Shown: positions 39,061 to 49,237 of the stretch, one piece after another
How positions within the stretch are numbered: position 1 is the stretch's first letter
How the letters are laid out: every line of letters starts with the position of its first letter
Program-made: the position numbers and the translations under genes
Notes under the pieces: generated by a model
The model's input: the letters and a program-made list of their open reading frames with translations, nothing else
Told to the model about the DNA's origin: nothing
Database searches by the model: none
Source: Allacma fusca
Lineage: Eukaryota; Arthropoda; Collembola; Symphypleona; Sminthuridae
Length of the DNA stretch: 64,000 nucleotides
Direction of reading: 5' to 3'
Assembly: GCA_947179485.1 (NCBI GenBank)
Contig: OX359245.1
Coordinates: forward strand, 39,605,067 to 39,669,066

Positions 39061-40652
39061 GTATGGGTGAAATGTGCCTAGGCCCGCAATGCGGGGCATT
39101 TCTACTGGTAGTACATAAGGACATTGTATGTAAAGCTTAATATTGACACTTTGAAGGGATGGAAGGGGTCCTTGCAATAAACAAACATTTTTGCTATGTA
39201 ATTCATAGCTAGTATCGTCACTTTAGTGTATGAACATAATTATATGGGTGAATTTTACTTTAATACTGGATAAAAATCCCTACATAGGAATGTCATTGAA
39301 TGGAATTAACAGCGGATATAAAACATTTACAGGAGAAACAAATCCATGGTCCCCAGAGTGTCCGTTATATTGTGGTTCCCTATTCATGTTTGTGTAACAG
39401 CAATTTAATCTTATGCTTACTGACGGAGACTATCCAGTTAATCCTTTTTGTAATCCTTGTGAATTTGTTGAGATTATTGCACTGAGCTTGGTCATTTGTA
39501 GTGTGCTGTTATTTTTGTTTTTAACTTTATGAGTTTCAAAAACTTCAAAAGAAAAAAAATTTAATGAACGGGTTTTGTTCCTGAGACCGGAATTTTTGAC
39601 TTCCGGAAATGATGATGTTGGTCACAAATTAATCTCTACTTTGATACAATAGCATATTATCGTGAAATATTTTCATGAACTCCAGACCATTCAAAAATAG
39701 CATGACAATAACAGAAACTCTTTATTTCTGCACTTTTCCCACTTCCGCTCTCGAGACAGAATTTCTTGCGAATTCGTGTCTGTTTTTTCCGTCCTACTTA
39801 TACAGTTCTTGGCGTACAGACCTATTTGATAGCTTTCTGTCTCCCATGAAAATATTTGACTGAAGTAACTACTGCGTCAAGTAGACTTGTTTCATTACTA
39901 CTACGAAATGTCAATATTACAGATTCACCCGGAACTGGGGGTGATTTGAAAAGAGACATTTTTCACATAGAATAAATTTTAAGAGAACGATTACAAACAC
40001 TGTCAACAGATCCAATTTGTAGATACGAATTGATGATACAGGAAGAACATAAAGTGTATAAATTTATTTGCGAGTTTGATTTTGAGTTAGAGTTAGAAGT
40101 TGATAATCATGATTTTGCTGACCTGAATTAAAATGAATTTAGGATAACCACTTTATAATAACAAGACCTGGGTTAAAATTCTAATTAAAATTACTTTGTC
40201 CAATCTTATTTTCCTTTCAAATATTTTCCTCCTAGGCTAAACAATTTCATGTCAAAAAATGTGTCAAAATTTTTATTTTTCGAAATTTAAGTGTCGGTTT
40301 TCAGGTATTGTCGATATACTTATGGCCCAGCTGCTTTTGGCAAGACAGACAAATCCGATGTGTAATCAAAAGGCAAATAGGAAAGTAACAGTACCTCAAA
40401 GTACATTTAAACAGGTTTAATGCACTGCACATTCTTCTATCCACTAAATTAATTCCAATGTGTATCTACTATTACTAAACCGTTATTTCATATAATATTT
40501 CATACTTCAAACAGATTAGTAAAAGTTGATACGCATCGACTTTAATTTAGTGGACAGATGTACGTGGGGTGCATACAATTCTTTTACTAATCTAGTTGAA
40601 GTATTAGATATTAAAGGATTGGTCGTCGTAATTTTCTTCTCTCTTCATTCAG
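39061..40652. other. Probable intron, nothing recognised
   Basis: Several short open frames but no family resemblance. A good acceptor near 40304 (GTCGGTTTTCAG) precedes a short open stretch ending near 40384 at AAAG|GTAACA, which might be a small exon. Confidence 0.3.
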
Positions 40653-40725
40653 GTTTCTGTGGTGTAGTGGTTATCACATCCGCCTAACACGCGGAAGGTC
40701 CCAGGTTCGGTCCCTGGCAGAAACA
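40653..40725 (+). tRNA. tRNA-Val (anticodon AAC)
   Basis: A 73-nt intronless cloverleaf. The acceptor stem GTTTCTG pairs with CAGAAAC and the discriminator base is A. The anticodon stem TCCGC/GCGGA encloses the loop CTAACAC with anticodon AAC at 40686-40688. The T arm contains GGTTCGGTCCC. The A box GTGTAGTGGTTAT and the B box GGTTCG are intact. A TTTT tract follows 10 bases after the 3' end. It matches the standard metazoan tRNA-Val(AAC) layout. It lies in the presumed intron of the plus-strand channel gene, in the same orientation. Confidence 0.97.
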
Positions 40726-40735
40726 ATAATTGTTC

Positions 40736-40739
40736 TTTT
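40736..40739 (+). terminator. RNA polymerase III terminator of tRNA-Val
   Basis: TTTT run shortly downstream of the tRNA 3' end. Confidence 0.75.
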
Positions 40740-41421
40740 GATTGAATTATTATTTTGCTGTTATGCTAACCTATGAATGTTTGTACATATGTACTTTTTT
40801 CAATGCGTGTTCCGTATTTACCAAGTCACATTTCACAGCCTGCCTGTAGAATTCCATGGAACCGAATTGCGGTAATTATTTCTGCTATGAGTAGATATTT
40901 CTTCATTAACCATTTATGTTGGGCTTTTCACTTTTTAAATTACATACATAGTATTTCCTTCTTTAAACGGAACCAGATATTATAGCAGAATTTTTAGTAA
41001 ATCCTAATAAATATCCAGCTCAGGTTAGTTGAATTAGTTGTGAGTAACTGTACTCACATTTTAATGCTGGAAAATATTCAGCTTCAGCTTACTTTACCAA
41101 ACTTCAAAATTTACACTTGCCAAAATGGCGTATATGACTTGACATGCAACTATTTTTATAAATGTAAGGTATCTGGAACTGGTGAAGTCCTGAATCTCGG
41201 CTCTACTAATTTATTTTTATCCATAATTCTAATCCAATTTAATTGCATTCTATGGATCAATCATTATCCAATTGTCGATGAACAATGTGGTCAATCCTAA
41301 CTCCAAAGTCCCCTTCAGTTAGCAGTGCGAAAAATGAAATAGATTGTTATGCTGACAATGTTGTAATGTTTATACTATAGGCATGGTTGGAAAAAACTGA
41401 GTTCTATCAATAAATGGCATA

Positions 41422-41578
41422 CCAGTGGCAAGAAATTGTAACAACCGGTTTTTGTTGGACAGCGGATTTATTTGGATAGTATTAATTATGACCATTTGAT
41501 ACCAACGTATACAACAGACCCAGGCCAGTTAGAACCGGATTTTAACAAATTATGACCAGGCCATTTCTTGCCACTTGG
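41422..41578. repeat. Small inverted-repeat element (157 bp)
   Basis: Ends CCAGTGGCAAGAAAT at the left and ATTTCTTGCCACTTGG at the right, inverted copies apart from one extra base. I see no target duplication, so it may be a decayed MITE or part of a larger element. Confidence 0.5.
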
Positions 41579-41701
41579 AAACCCTGCATCCATTCATTAG
41601 TAATACTAGCTAAGCCGGTGGTACGATTTGGTTAAAACAGGTTTTCATTGGACAGCGGATTTAATTGGATAATATTAATTTTGATCATTTTATACCAACC
41701 T
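41445..41701 (+). repeat. Direct repeat pair of about 67 bp
   Basis: Copies at about 41445-41511 and 41631-41701 share TTGGACAGCGGATTTA and GATACCAAC/TATACCAACC blocks with several differences. The first copy lies inside the 157-bp inverted-repeat element. Confidence 0.6.
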
Positions 41702-42099
41702 ATCCAAAGTGGTAACTAGAATGATTATTAAATTAATACGGAAAAGACAAAAACAAGAGTGGCAGTGTCACATACGGTGATTCATTCATTGAGAGGTGTA
41801 AATATGGTGCTTTAAAAAAAATCGCTATTGCAATCTTGTCGTACAGGTTTGATTTCCAGTATTAATTCTGTCCCTTTATTTGAGTTTTATTGACGAAAGA
41901 AGTAAGTTATGACAATACAAATATTTTAAGTGTATTGATTTAGCAAGGGAAAGTTAATTTATAAAATATTTTCTCAGTACGTTGGCTGGTACCAGTTAAT
42001 AACCATGAACCATGACTGTGGAGGGCAGTAATTATGAGGAAATGATGGTTGAGGATTGTGGGTTATTTTATGAAAGGACCACTTACTTTTTCTTTTCAG

Positions 42100-42167
42100 C
42101 CTTTATTCTCCTGATTATCATTGTGGTTTTGAATTTGCTCATTGGCTTGGCTGTCAGCGATTTCCAG
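42100..42167 (+). CDS. TRPA-like cation channel, S6 exon
   Basis: A 68-nt exon with a strong acceptor (TTTTTCTTTTCAG) and donor (CAG|GTATAA). It needs one base from the previous exon and ends in phase 0. It encodes a hydrophobic helix FILLIIIVV followed by LNLLIGLAVSDFQ. The NLLIGLAV-x-D motif is characteristic of the sixth transmembrane segment of TRPA-family channels (TRPA1, Painless, Pyrexia) and differs from the NMLIAMM-type motif of TRPC/TRPV. TRPA channels are plasma-membrane cation channels that sense temperature and irritants. The other exons are not confidently located: the ankyrin repeats, S1-S5 and the tail are missing from what I can read. The gene may therefore be large with many introns, or this may be a relic. 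Confidence 0.58.
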
Positions 42168-42186
42168 GTATAAGACAGCTCAGAAA

Positions 42187-43723
42187 GCATAGATGCACAC
42201 CCTCATGAGGGATGAGGGCAACGTTCACGCTCACCCTCATGAGGACTAAGATGTAATCACTGTTTGATGGTGAGCGCTTGTAAATTTTTGATGCTCTCAT
42301 TGAAATGAGCGTGAGGGCAGCAGGTACTCATATTGTAATCGCGAAGTGAGAGTGAGTGGGATTTATCGCACTCACGATACGGTAGCACTCGTAAAAAATA
42401 TATAGAATAATGTCATCTTGCGTTGCGATTATGATTATCTATGCAGCTTTTTGCTTCGATATAAAGTAAAATACCAGCTGAATATTATTATCAGTGTGCA
42501 TTTAAATTCAGTTCTACGTAGTGTTTCTGTTCGGTATCGGGAATTCCCGAGGTTCCGGTTCGGTTTCGGTTCCGGTACGGTTTCGGGTCAACGTTTTAAA
42601 GAACCGTTAAATTTCGGTCCGGTTTCGGGTCATCGGTTTATGAACCGTCAAATTTCGGTCCGGTTTCGGGTACAAAAATCAAAACCGAAAGTTTTTTGGA
42701 ATGGTTTGTTAAAGCTGCCGTTTTGGATGAAAACGCGAAACTTGCATTTGGCCAGCATTTGTCAACTATCATTTGAAAAGGCGACACAATTTTGGCTTCC
42801 ATAAAAATGAATCATATACATTTTCTGTCGGTTCGGAAAGGAACCGCAACCGGTTCGGGGACCGCTTTTATTTTCCGGATCGGTTCCGGGAAGCCAAAAA
42901 TGTCCCGGACTCGAAAATATCGGTTCCGGTTTTGGGAACAGAATTGGGATTTTTTTCGGTTCGGGAAAACGAGTCGGGTCGAGTCCACGTTTTGGTACCG
43001 TTCAGAAACACTAGTTCTACGAGTTTCAATCTCCATCTTGCACGTCTTTACAAAAATCAGCTCGCATTACATCCAGAAGATGTACGAATGAGTAATAATG
43101 GGCTAGATGTATTTGTAAATTCTGAACGTAATACTGAATGCTGCACAGAAAGTTCATTAATTAACTGGGAGTTAAATTTAAAAAATGAAACACCCAAGAA
43201 GCGTCCATTCTTCCAAATCCCAGCCGAAATTCAAAACAATTATCAATATGAAGGATACTTTATGCTATAGTAAAAGAATAGTAAAAGCGAACCAATGCAT
43301 AATGATGCATACATAATATCGTATTTCTCAATTTTTCAATTAACGTGCACTAAAATCCTCTTTTTCTGTAATAAAAATATTCGACTACAGCAACAATAAT
43401 ATTCAATGTATGCATTTTTCTGTCGGATTGTATGTGCATACGCTGACTGACTGAAATCTAGTATTAAAAGGTGAAATTTATAAACGTAAACGGATAATTT
43501 CAAAACAATAATATACAATTGAACTATATAGTAAACGTAAATTAAATGAGCGCACTCATGAGCGCGAGGGTGAGCGCATAAATTATTTTTGGTGCACTCA
43601 TGAGCGTGAGGGCGATTACAATATGTATACAAAATTGTGAGGCAGCGTGAGGGCGAGCGAGCGGTGCTTCACGGACAATGAGCGTGAGGTGAGGGTGAGC
43701 GAAAATAAAATGTGCATCTATGC
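42187..43723. mobile_element. Non-autonomous DNA transposon, hosting a nested hAT-like element
   Basis: The termini are GCATAGATGCACA (42187-42199) and its perfect inverse TGTGCATCTATGC (43711-43723). Just inside both ends a GAGCGTGAGGG / CCCTCATGAG type motif recurs several times in inverted orientation (42205-42370 and 43545-43705). No transposase is visible. No 8-bp duplication is found; if the ends are trimmed to GATGCACA, a TA flanks both sides. A second element (42519-43013) is inserted in it. It starts 19 bp downstream of the TRPA-like S6 exon donor. Confidence 0.65.
42519..43013. mobile_element. hAT-like MITE, 495 bp, nested
   Basis: Perfect 8-bp target duplication GTTCTACG (42511-42518 and 43014-43021). 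Termini TAGTGTTTCTGTTCGGTA and the inverse of TAGTGTTTCTGAACGGTA. The interior is dominated by GGTTCCGGTTTCGG-type iterations in opposite orientations toward the two ends. No transposase. The 8-bp duplication and TAGTG ends place it with hAT elements. The open frames across it are products of the repeated motif. Confidence 0.87.
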
Positions 43724-43961
43724 GCCGTTGCTTCAACGAAAAGTATTCATCTACAATGTAAATGTTAGCACTGATAATATTCAATTTAATATTCATATTT
43801 AAGCAGCTGGAGTTCGGATGCAAAACTTTGATCATCTTGAATCACCATCTGTAGGGTGATTGAGAAAGTATTATTAAGTTGAGCCTGAGTAAGGAATAAA
43901 AAAATATTTAAGTGCATTTGATTGTAATGTGGCGTTTAAATAATATGTTCATGTTTAACGG

Positions 43962-45292
43962 CAGTGCTCGGCACGGGAATGGGTAATACTCGGGTAAACG
44001 GGTATGGGTACGGGTATGGGTACTACCCGGGTACGGATTTTGTGTACCCGAACAATTCCGGGTACTACCCGGGTACACTTTGGTCGGCTCAAAATTTCGG
44101 GTACGGATACGGGTATGGGTACGGGTACAAGGATTTCAAAATGGGTATATACCCACCGGGTACGGGTATAATGCTGTCATTTACCCGTACCCGCGAACAT
44201 TGTACTCGAGTATTTGGATATGTTGAGATTTGAGACATTTTGATGAATTTTATGAAAATAATGGAACTTCTGTTGGAAAATTCTGTCGGTATTTTTAGTA
44301 ATTCTGAATGCATATAGCTTATTGTTAATACCCTTTTAACCTTACAACATGCAGTAACTGTATTTCAGACTGTGTTGCTAAAATATATATTTATATCTAT
44401 AATATATATTTTTATGGAAACAGGTTTTAGGAAGAATAATTAATAAACAGACGAGGAATAATATCAAAATAGAAGTGGAGAATAGGATTCAACGAAATTT
44501 TATACAAAACGTCTTCATAATGTAGTAATTTGTTACTAATTGCATAAATAGTCTGATTGGCACGTATGCACATGATACTTCATTAGCCACAATTAATACA
44601 ATTTAAAAATTAGAGTTCCGATGAGTTGGATGGCAAGATATTTGTAGTAATTGGTAGTTGATTATGAAAAGGCGGATATTTGTAACAAGATATTAATGAG
44701 TTACATGTACACAGAGCTACTGAGGTGAGAAAATTAATGTAAAAGGCCGAATAAATCAAGAAGTGAAAAATCGAGTCGCCAAGTCCCAAGCCAAAAATGC
44801 ATGTACATATGGACTGGGTGCTATAAAATACTTCGCCTATCAGCCCATAAACAATCAAATGGGGATAATTTTACTTCTAATCAAAAACGCTTATAGATTT
44901 CTACTCTTCAATAAAAATATACAATGTCAAATACCTCTCTAGCTAGTCAAAATTACCCACTCAGGTGTCATACATTATTACAAATAACGTACTATGTATT
45001 ACATTAAAACAAATCTGGATAAAGTACCCGGGTACGAGTACGGGTACGACACTGAGATACCCGAGTATGGGTACAATTTGCGAGTATTTTCGGGTACGGG
45101 TACAATACGGGTACAGGTACAATACGGGTACAGGTACATGGATTGAGATAACATTGCGGGTACGGGTACGAAAAATTTGTACCCGGATACTCGGGTATGG
45201 GTACGGGTATAGATACAAGTTATTGAAATACCCGAACTTCGGGTACGGATACGGGTACGGGTACCGATTTTTCGTACCCGTGCCGAGCACTG
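43962..45292. mobile_element. hAT-like non-autonomous element, 1331 bp
   Basis: Perfect 8-bp target duplication TTTAACGG (43954-43961 and 45293-45300). Perfect 16-bp terminal inverted repeats CAGTGCTCGGCACGGG / CCCGTGCCGAGCACTG. Arrays of GGGTAC/GGGTAT motifs occupy about 200 bp inside the left end and about 270 bp inside the right end. The central part, about 0.75 kb, is AT-rich with no transposase. The intact repeats and duplication indicate a fairly recent insertion. Confidence 0.92.
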
Positions 45293-45300
45293 TTTAACGG

Positions 45301-46625
45301 TACTACACCCGTATGAGCCCGCATGAAGTTTACTCGACATAACTCATCTAAAAATGAAGAAATGACAACTCCTTCTACCTTGCTCTTTGTTTTCGTAGTG
45401 ACCGCCACATGTACCAACGTAAAGACTATGAGTAACAACTGCACGGAAATTTCATAAATTGTTATGAAACCGATCATCAAAACAATTTTTAAGTCAACAA
45501 AATTTAGTACGAGAACAGAAATTTGTAATTTAACAACCCTCAACACACCTGGACTTCACATTCGTGGCGTCTGCAACCTCATGTTTTGCCGCAGGTGAAT
45601 GAAACAAATTTTGAAAAAATTTAGAAAGCTTTTGCTTCAAAATATGGGAAGCATATATATATATAAATATATATGTAACCTATATTGTTTCTATATCCCT
45701 TTGACAGACGACTGATAAGGATATGGAACACCTATACATCCATACAAATAGGTGTGCGAATATGTATGTATATATGGCGCAAAACATTTGAGTACATAAC
45801 TAGTATATTCTACAAGCAGGTCTATTGGATTATTTCTGGTTAACTTGCTTAACGCTTTATGCAAACAAGGCTTTCGTTGTAGCTTGTAGTCCGATTCATC
45901 CTATTAAAACAGCACTGTGCAGTGATGCATTTGATATCAATTTTTGAAACTAGAAATGCTGAAGAGTAGAAACATGAATTGTTTTATTTGGGAAATAGTA
46001 AACTGAATTAATTCCCGCATTTCAATATAAAACTCTGAATGTTCTTCGTTTAATCGAATACAATGATCACCGTCGGAAAGTTTTTAGTTTAACGTTTCTC
46101 ATTCTAAAAATGGGCTCAGAAATTCTTTTCAAATCAGAATTCGAAAATTTTAATGTTGAAGATTGTACCTGAAATCCAAATTTTGAATTTAATTTTGTAG
46201 ATCACAAAAATTTTCTGAAGATACCTATCAAATGTGTTCAAAACAACATTTTCAAAATAAGAAGATTGCGCGTTTCAAGTCCTGTTGTCCCGTTCTGAGT
46301 AAAACTCGACCCATAAATAATTATTTTACTGCAGTTTTTACGGATAAAGAAATATAATAATGATGTTTGTATTTTGTTTTGAAACAGAAATGATTTTATT
46401 AACAAATAATATTTAATTATGCATATTTGCTGCTTTCAAATTAGTTTCTATATTTGACGCAAAACATACACATAGATTCCAATATTTCACATGTATGAAC
46501 TCCAAAACCGACAATTTATAAGTAATGTGTCCTGGTTTAATACTTGATTATTAAATACGTGTTTCAATGCAAATGTCTGCTTTTATAAATTCCATCATAA
46601 CAAAGTGACTCGATATTTGCCTGTA
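45301..46625. other. Intergenic stretch 3' of the terpene synthase
   Basis: AT-rich with no gene recognised. On the minus strand TTTATT (AATAAA inverted) near 46393 and TTTAAT near 46537 are possible polyadenylation signals for the terpene synthase. Confidence 0.4.
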
Positions 46626-47804
46626 TTAATCCCATGGTTCTAATCCGTAAATTGTGCACCTTTCAAAAGTCAATTTTACGCCCGCATTGTATCTGCTCAT
46701 AAGAGTTTGGCCCTGAATACTAGTTGCTGTACATTCTGCCATGATATCAATAGACCTTGTAAAAATACGTTTTTCTTCTTCAGTAAATTCTTCCAAAATC
46801 TCTTGATCCATTTTAGAAAATTTCAGGAAATCATGAAACTCCTTCAGAGCCAAATTATGTTCCTTCAGTCCGCGAGTCACGGCTTGTTCGAATGAACAAT
46901 TCGTAGCGCCCATGTAATGAAAGATAACATTATCCACCGGCTTTCCGAATTGTTTCATTTGTTGCCATTCTTTCTCCACCCCAATGATATCATTTATGCG
47001 GCAAGGCAGAAATCCGGACACTTCAAAATATCTAGCCCAGAAAGCATTGTCTCTCACAGATCTGGGTATGTGAATTCCTTCAAGAAGAAATATTAAATCC
47101 ATCATTGTGCAAACCCCACCAGTATAAATTCGCAGATGGTATTGTGTGTAGGGGTTGAGGAGATGGAGTTGGTCCTTGACCCCGCACCAAGATTGCATCG
47201 AGAAAATGTAGCCCGCGGAGCGCGCATAGTATTCCAACAAATCTTTGGTCACCCCGAACGTTTCCTTTAAATCAATTGCGCAGTCGTTCAAAAGTTCAAG
47301 GAAGCTTCCAACAGGTCTGGATATCTCACAAATGCTTTGGTACAATGAATCATGTTTTATATCTTCGTTGGTTTCAAACTGGTATCGAAATATTCTGTTT
47401 ACAATCTTCCCAACTGATTTTACATATTTGGCGTGGTGGACGCTGCCTTCCTCATCTTCCGTTGTGTCATCGATCTCAAAGAACAAATAGGTAACTTTGA
47501 TGTGTAAGGCCAGCTTTGCGTACACGCTTTGATCTGCTGTGGAAATACGACGCCAGGAGGCAGGACAGTGGTAGAGTCCAAACAGAACGGCACTCTGAAC
47601 TCGATCCGATGTAGTAGCAGGAATGCGCCTTTGTACCCACTCTGTGATCGTCTCTGTCAAATGTTTTATTAAATCCCAGTTAATGCTTTCTTCCCATACA
47701 TACGGCCAGCAAAAAAGTAGCTTTCCTTTTAAATCAACGGATTTACTCCCAAATGTCAGAGTCTTGTCTAACGCGGCATGTAAATATTCTTCTCGGAGAC
47801 CCAT
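46626..47804 (-). CDS. Microbial-type class I terpene synthase
   Basis: An intact, intronless 392-residue ORF. Class I terpene synthases ionise prenyl diphosphates with three Mg ions and cyclise the carbocation. Visible motifs: the aspartate-rich LFFEIDDTTED with DDTTED at residues 112-117; YHLRIYTGG at 222-230, typical of the bacterial/fungal fold; and the second metal site RINDIIGVEKE with N271, E279 and glycine at 275 where serine or threonine is usual. Length fits single-domain microbial enzymes (about 300-400 residues); no N-terminal plant-type domain and no signal peptide or membrane segment is seen, so it is probably cytosolic. The start at 47804 gives a normal length before the first motif. 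Absence of introns in a genome with very long introns suggests lateral acquisition or retrocopying. The product (mono-, sesqui- or diterpene) cannot be read from sequence. It differs from insect terpene synthases derived from isoprenyl diphosphate synthases. Confidence 0.88.
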   Translation of the reverse strand: MGLREEYLHAALDKTLTFGSKSVDLKGKLLFCWPYVWEESINWDLIKHLTETITEWVQRRIPATTSDRVQSAVLFGLYHCPASWRRISTADQSVYAKLALHIKVTYLFFEIDDTTEDEEGSVHHAKYVKSVGKIVNRIFRYQFETNEDIKHDSLYQSICEISRPVGSFLELLNDCAIDLKETFGVTKDLLEYYARSAGYIFSMQSWCGVKDQLHLLNPYTQYHLRIYTGGVCTMMDLIFLLEGIHIPRSVRDNAFWARYFEVSGFLPCRINDIIGVEKEWQQMKQFGKPVDNVIFHYMGATNCSFEQAVTRGLKEHNLALKEFHDFLKFSKMDQEILEEFTEEEKRIFTRSIDIMAECTATSIQGQTLMSRYNAGVKLTFERCTIYGLEPWD

Positions 47805-47943
47805 TTTTCTTGATATTTGTTTATGTGTTGTTTATTTGTATTACTATATATGTATATTTGTAGATATTTGCTATAACAGCGATTGGGGAAAAATGTGTAC
47901 AAATGTGTTGTTTAGCCTAATAGTGGAATACGATAGTTTGAAT
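47805..47943 (-). promoter_or_regulatory. Immediate upstream region of the terpene synthase
   Basis: About 140 bp of AT-rich sequence between the start codon and the duplicated unit. It contains several TATA-like stretches (for example CATATATAG on the minus strand) but none can be singled out. Confidence 0.3.
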
Positions 47944-48195
47944 GACGATAGTTGAAATAATAGGAGAAAACTACTAAGATTATTTGCAACAACTCACCGC
48001 AATGGTATGCTTCTAGAGAGACAGGTCCAAATGAAGTATTTATATGTCTCAAGGCGAACATGTAAGCCGCAGTTTATTTCTATTTTCCATTGCTCAATAA
48101 TAAGTCACCTACAAGTATCTTAATTACGTGTTGTTAAGATTACGTATAAAGTGGGAGTAGTAAAATTTTGGAATTAATTAGCCTTGTCATTATAT
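47944..48195. repeat. Tandem duplication copy A, first part
   Basis: Matches 57506-57637 and then 58568-58620 with small differences. It shares GACGATAGTTGAA, GGAGAAAACTACT, ATCTTAATTACGTG and GGAATTAATTAGCC. It carries about 55 bp (around 48010-48065) absent from copy B. The LTR retrotransposon interrupts it at 48196. Confidence 0.88.
48192..48195. repeat. Target-site duplication ATAT, left
   Basis: Four bases repeated directly after the right LTR (57356-57359), the usual size for gypsy-class integration. Confidence 0.75.
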
Positions 48196-48714
48196 TGTTA
48201 GGTATGTATATAGAAATTACATAAATTAGTTAAGTCTCACATGAATAATTAATTAAGTTGTGAAACACACAACCCTAGGTTAAGTCAGTTCAAAGTTACT
48301 TAAAACACTTATTGTAAAGGTGCAAGGTAAGCACTTCCCATCGGCTAAAGCCGACGAGTGTCAACGTCCCGTTACATCCGTTATGATGTAACGTCTAGAC
48401 TTAAGATTGTAAAAATAGGCTCAAGTAGCCACTTGTTAAGTTTAAGATTCTTCCAGACTCTTCAGTGAATAACTGAGAGTCATTCCAGTAACACCTATTT
48501 TTAGTTGTTAATCTTCATTTCTTTTTTCCTTTTGATTTCGATTATAAGTAAAAGTAATTAGTCTTCGGATTAATGTAAAATCACACTCAATCGTTTATTC
48601 TTAATCATTCCTTTCATCAGCACGATTTCCAATTATTTACAAATTCTTGACAATTACATAAGTAAATAATCCATGAGTTAGGATTTCATGGTATAACCAT
48701 AACCTACTCTTACA
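48196..48714 (+). repeat. 5' LTR (519 bp)
   Basis: Begins TGTTAGGTATG and ends ACTCTTACA; same sequence as 56837-57355. Contains two hairpin-forming inverted repeats at 48341-48354 and 48370-48393. Confidence 0.96.
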
Positions 48715-48732
48715 TGGTGGCCTTTGTAAAAC
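48715..48732 (+). other. Candidate primer-binding site
   Basis: TGGTGGCCTTTGTAAAAC follows the LTR with no gap. The leading TGG is complementary to the CCA end of tRNAs. I cannot name the tRNA. Confidence 0.5.
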
Positions 48733-49237
48733 ATTGCCAAAATATTTTTTCCCTGGCGATGCTCCCGAATTACTCTCAATTATCACTCCCCTTGGGAAAC
48801 AATCGATTTACTTTAAGAATTGATTTCATTACCAGGCAAGTTTGAATAATGTGTCATATTTCGTGAGAATTTTTGAGATTTACAGTTTTGGCCACGCAGA
48901 GATTACATTCCTGCATTTTTGACGTTGCAACACGCACAGCTCATTCGGGACTACCCCCAGAGGAGTCAACCAGTATTGACTGTGACCGGTCGAAGAACCC
49001 CTCGTAAGTTTTTTTATTGATAAACGGGGTTATTATTTCTTGTCCACGGAAGGCAGACGGATTTACCTGCGCTTCACCGACCGATGCCCTGAGGATTTGG
49101 GTATACTCAACGGACAGCCACGGAGCTCTGTACCGTTCCCACCTCATCCAGGAGGAATTTTATATAGTAAATGCACAGTGTTAAGTTTCATATCCATGAA
49201 CCACCGTCACGGTACGTACATACTTACGTTATAATTT
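48733..49237 (+). other. Retrotransposon 5' leader
   Basis: About 500 bp between primer-binding site and gag start. A stop-bounded open stretch (49040-49234) ends three bases before the gag ATG in the same frame; it lacks an ATG start and is probably not translated. Confidence 0.55.

Noticed and set aside
40040..40130. Open stretch reading EFDFELELEVDN, considered as a TRPA pore-region exon
   Set aside because: Acidic pattern only; no good splice donor and no pore-helix features, so the resemblance is too weak.
42418..43270. Plus-strand open frames of 99-165 codons with Arg/Phe/Gly-rich text
   Set aside because: They run through the GGTTCCGG arrays of a MITE and its flanks and have no conserved domain.
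43336..43835. His/Cys-rich minus-strand open frames
   Set aside because: They read the GAGCGTGAGG arrays at the right end of the outer DNA element.
44961..45340. Open frames rich in Tyr-Pro or Gly-Tyr across the hAT-like element
   Set aside because: They translate the GGGTAC arrays of the element's end on both strands.
49040..49234. 64-codon frame upstream of gag in the same frame
   Set aside because: It begins at TTG, has no family match and ends just before the gag ATG; more likely untranslated leader.
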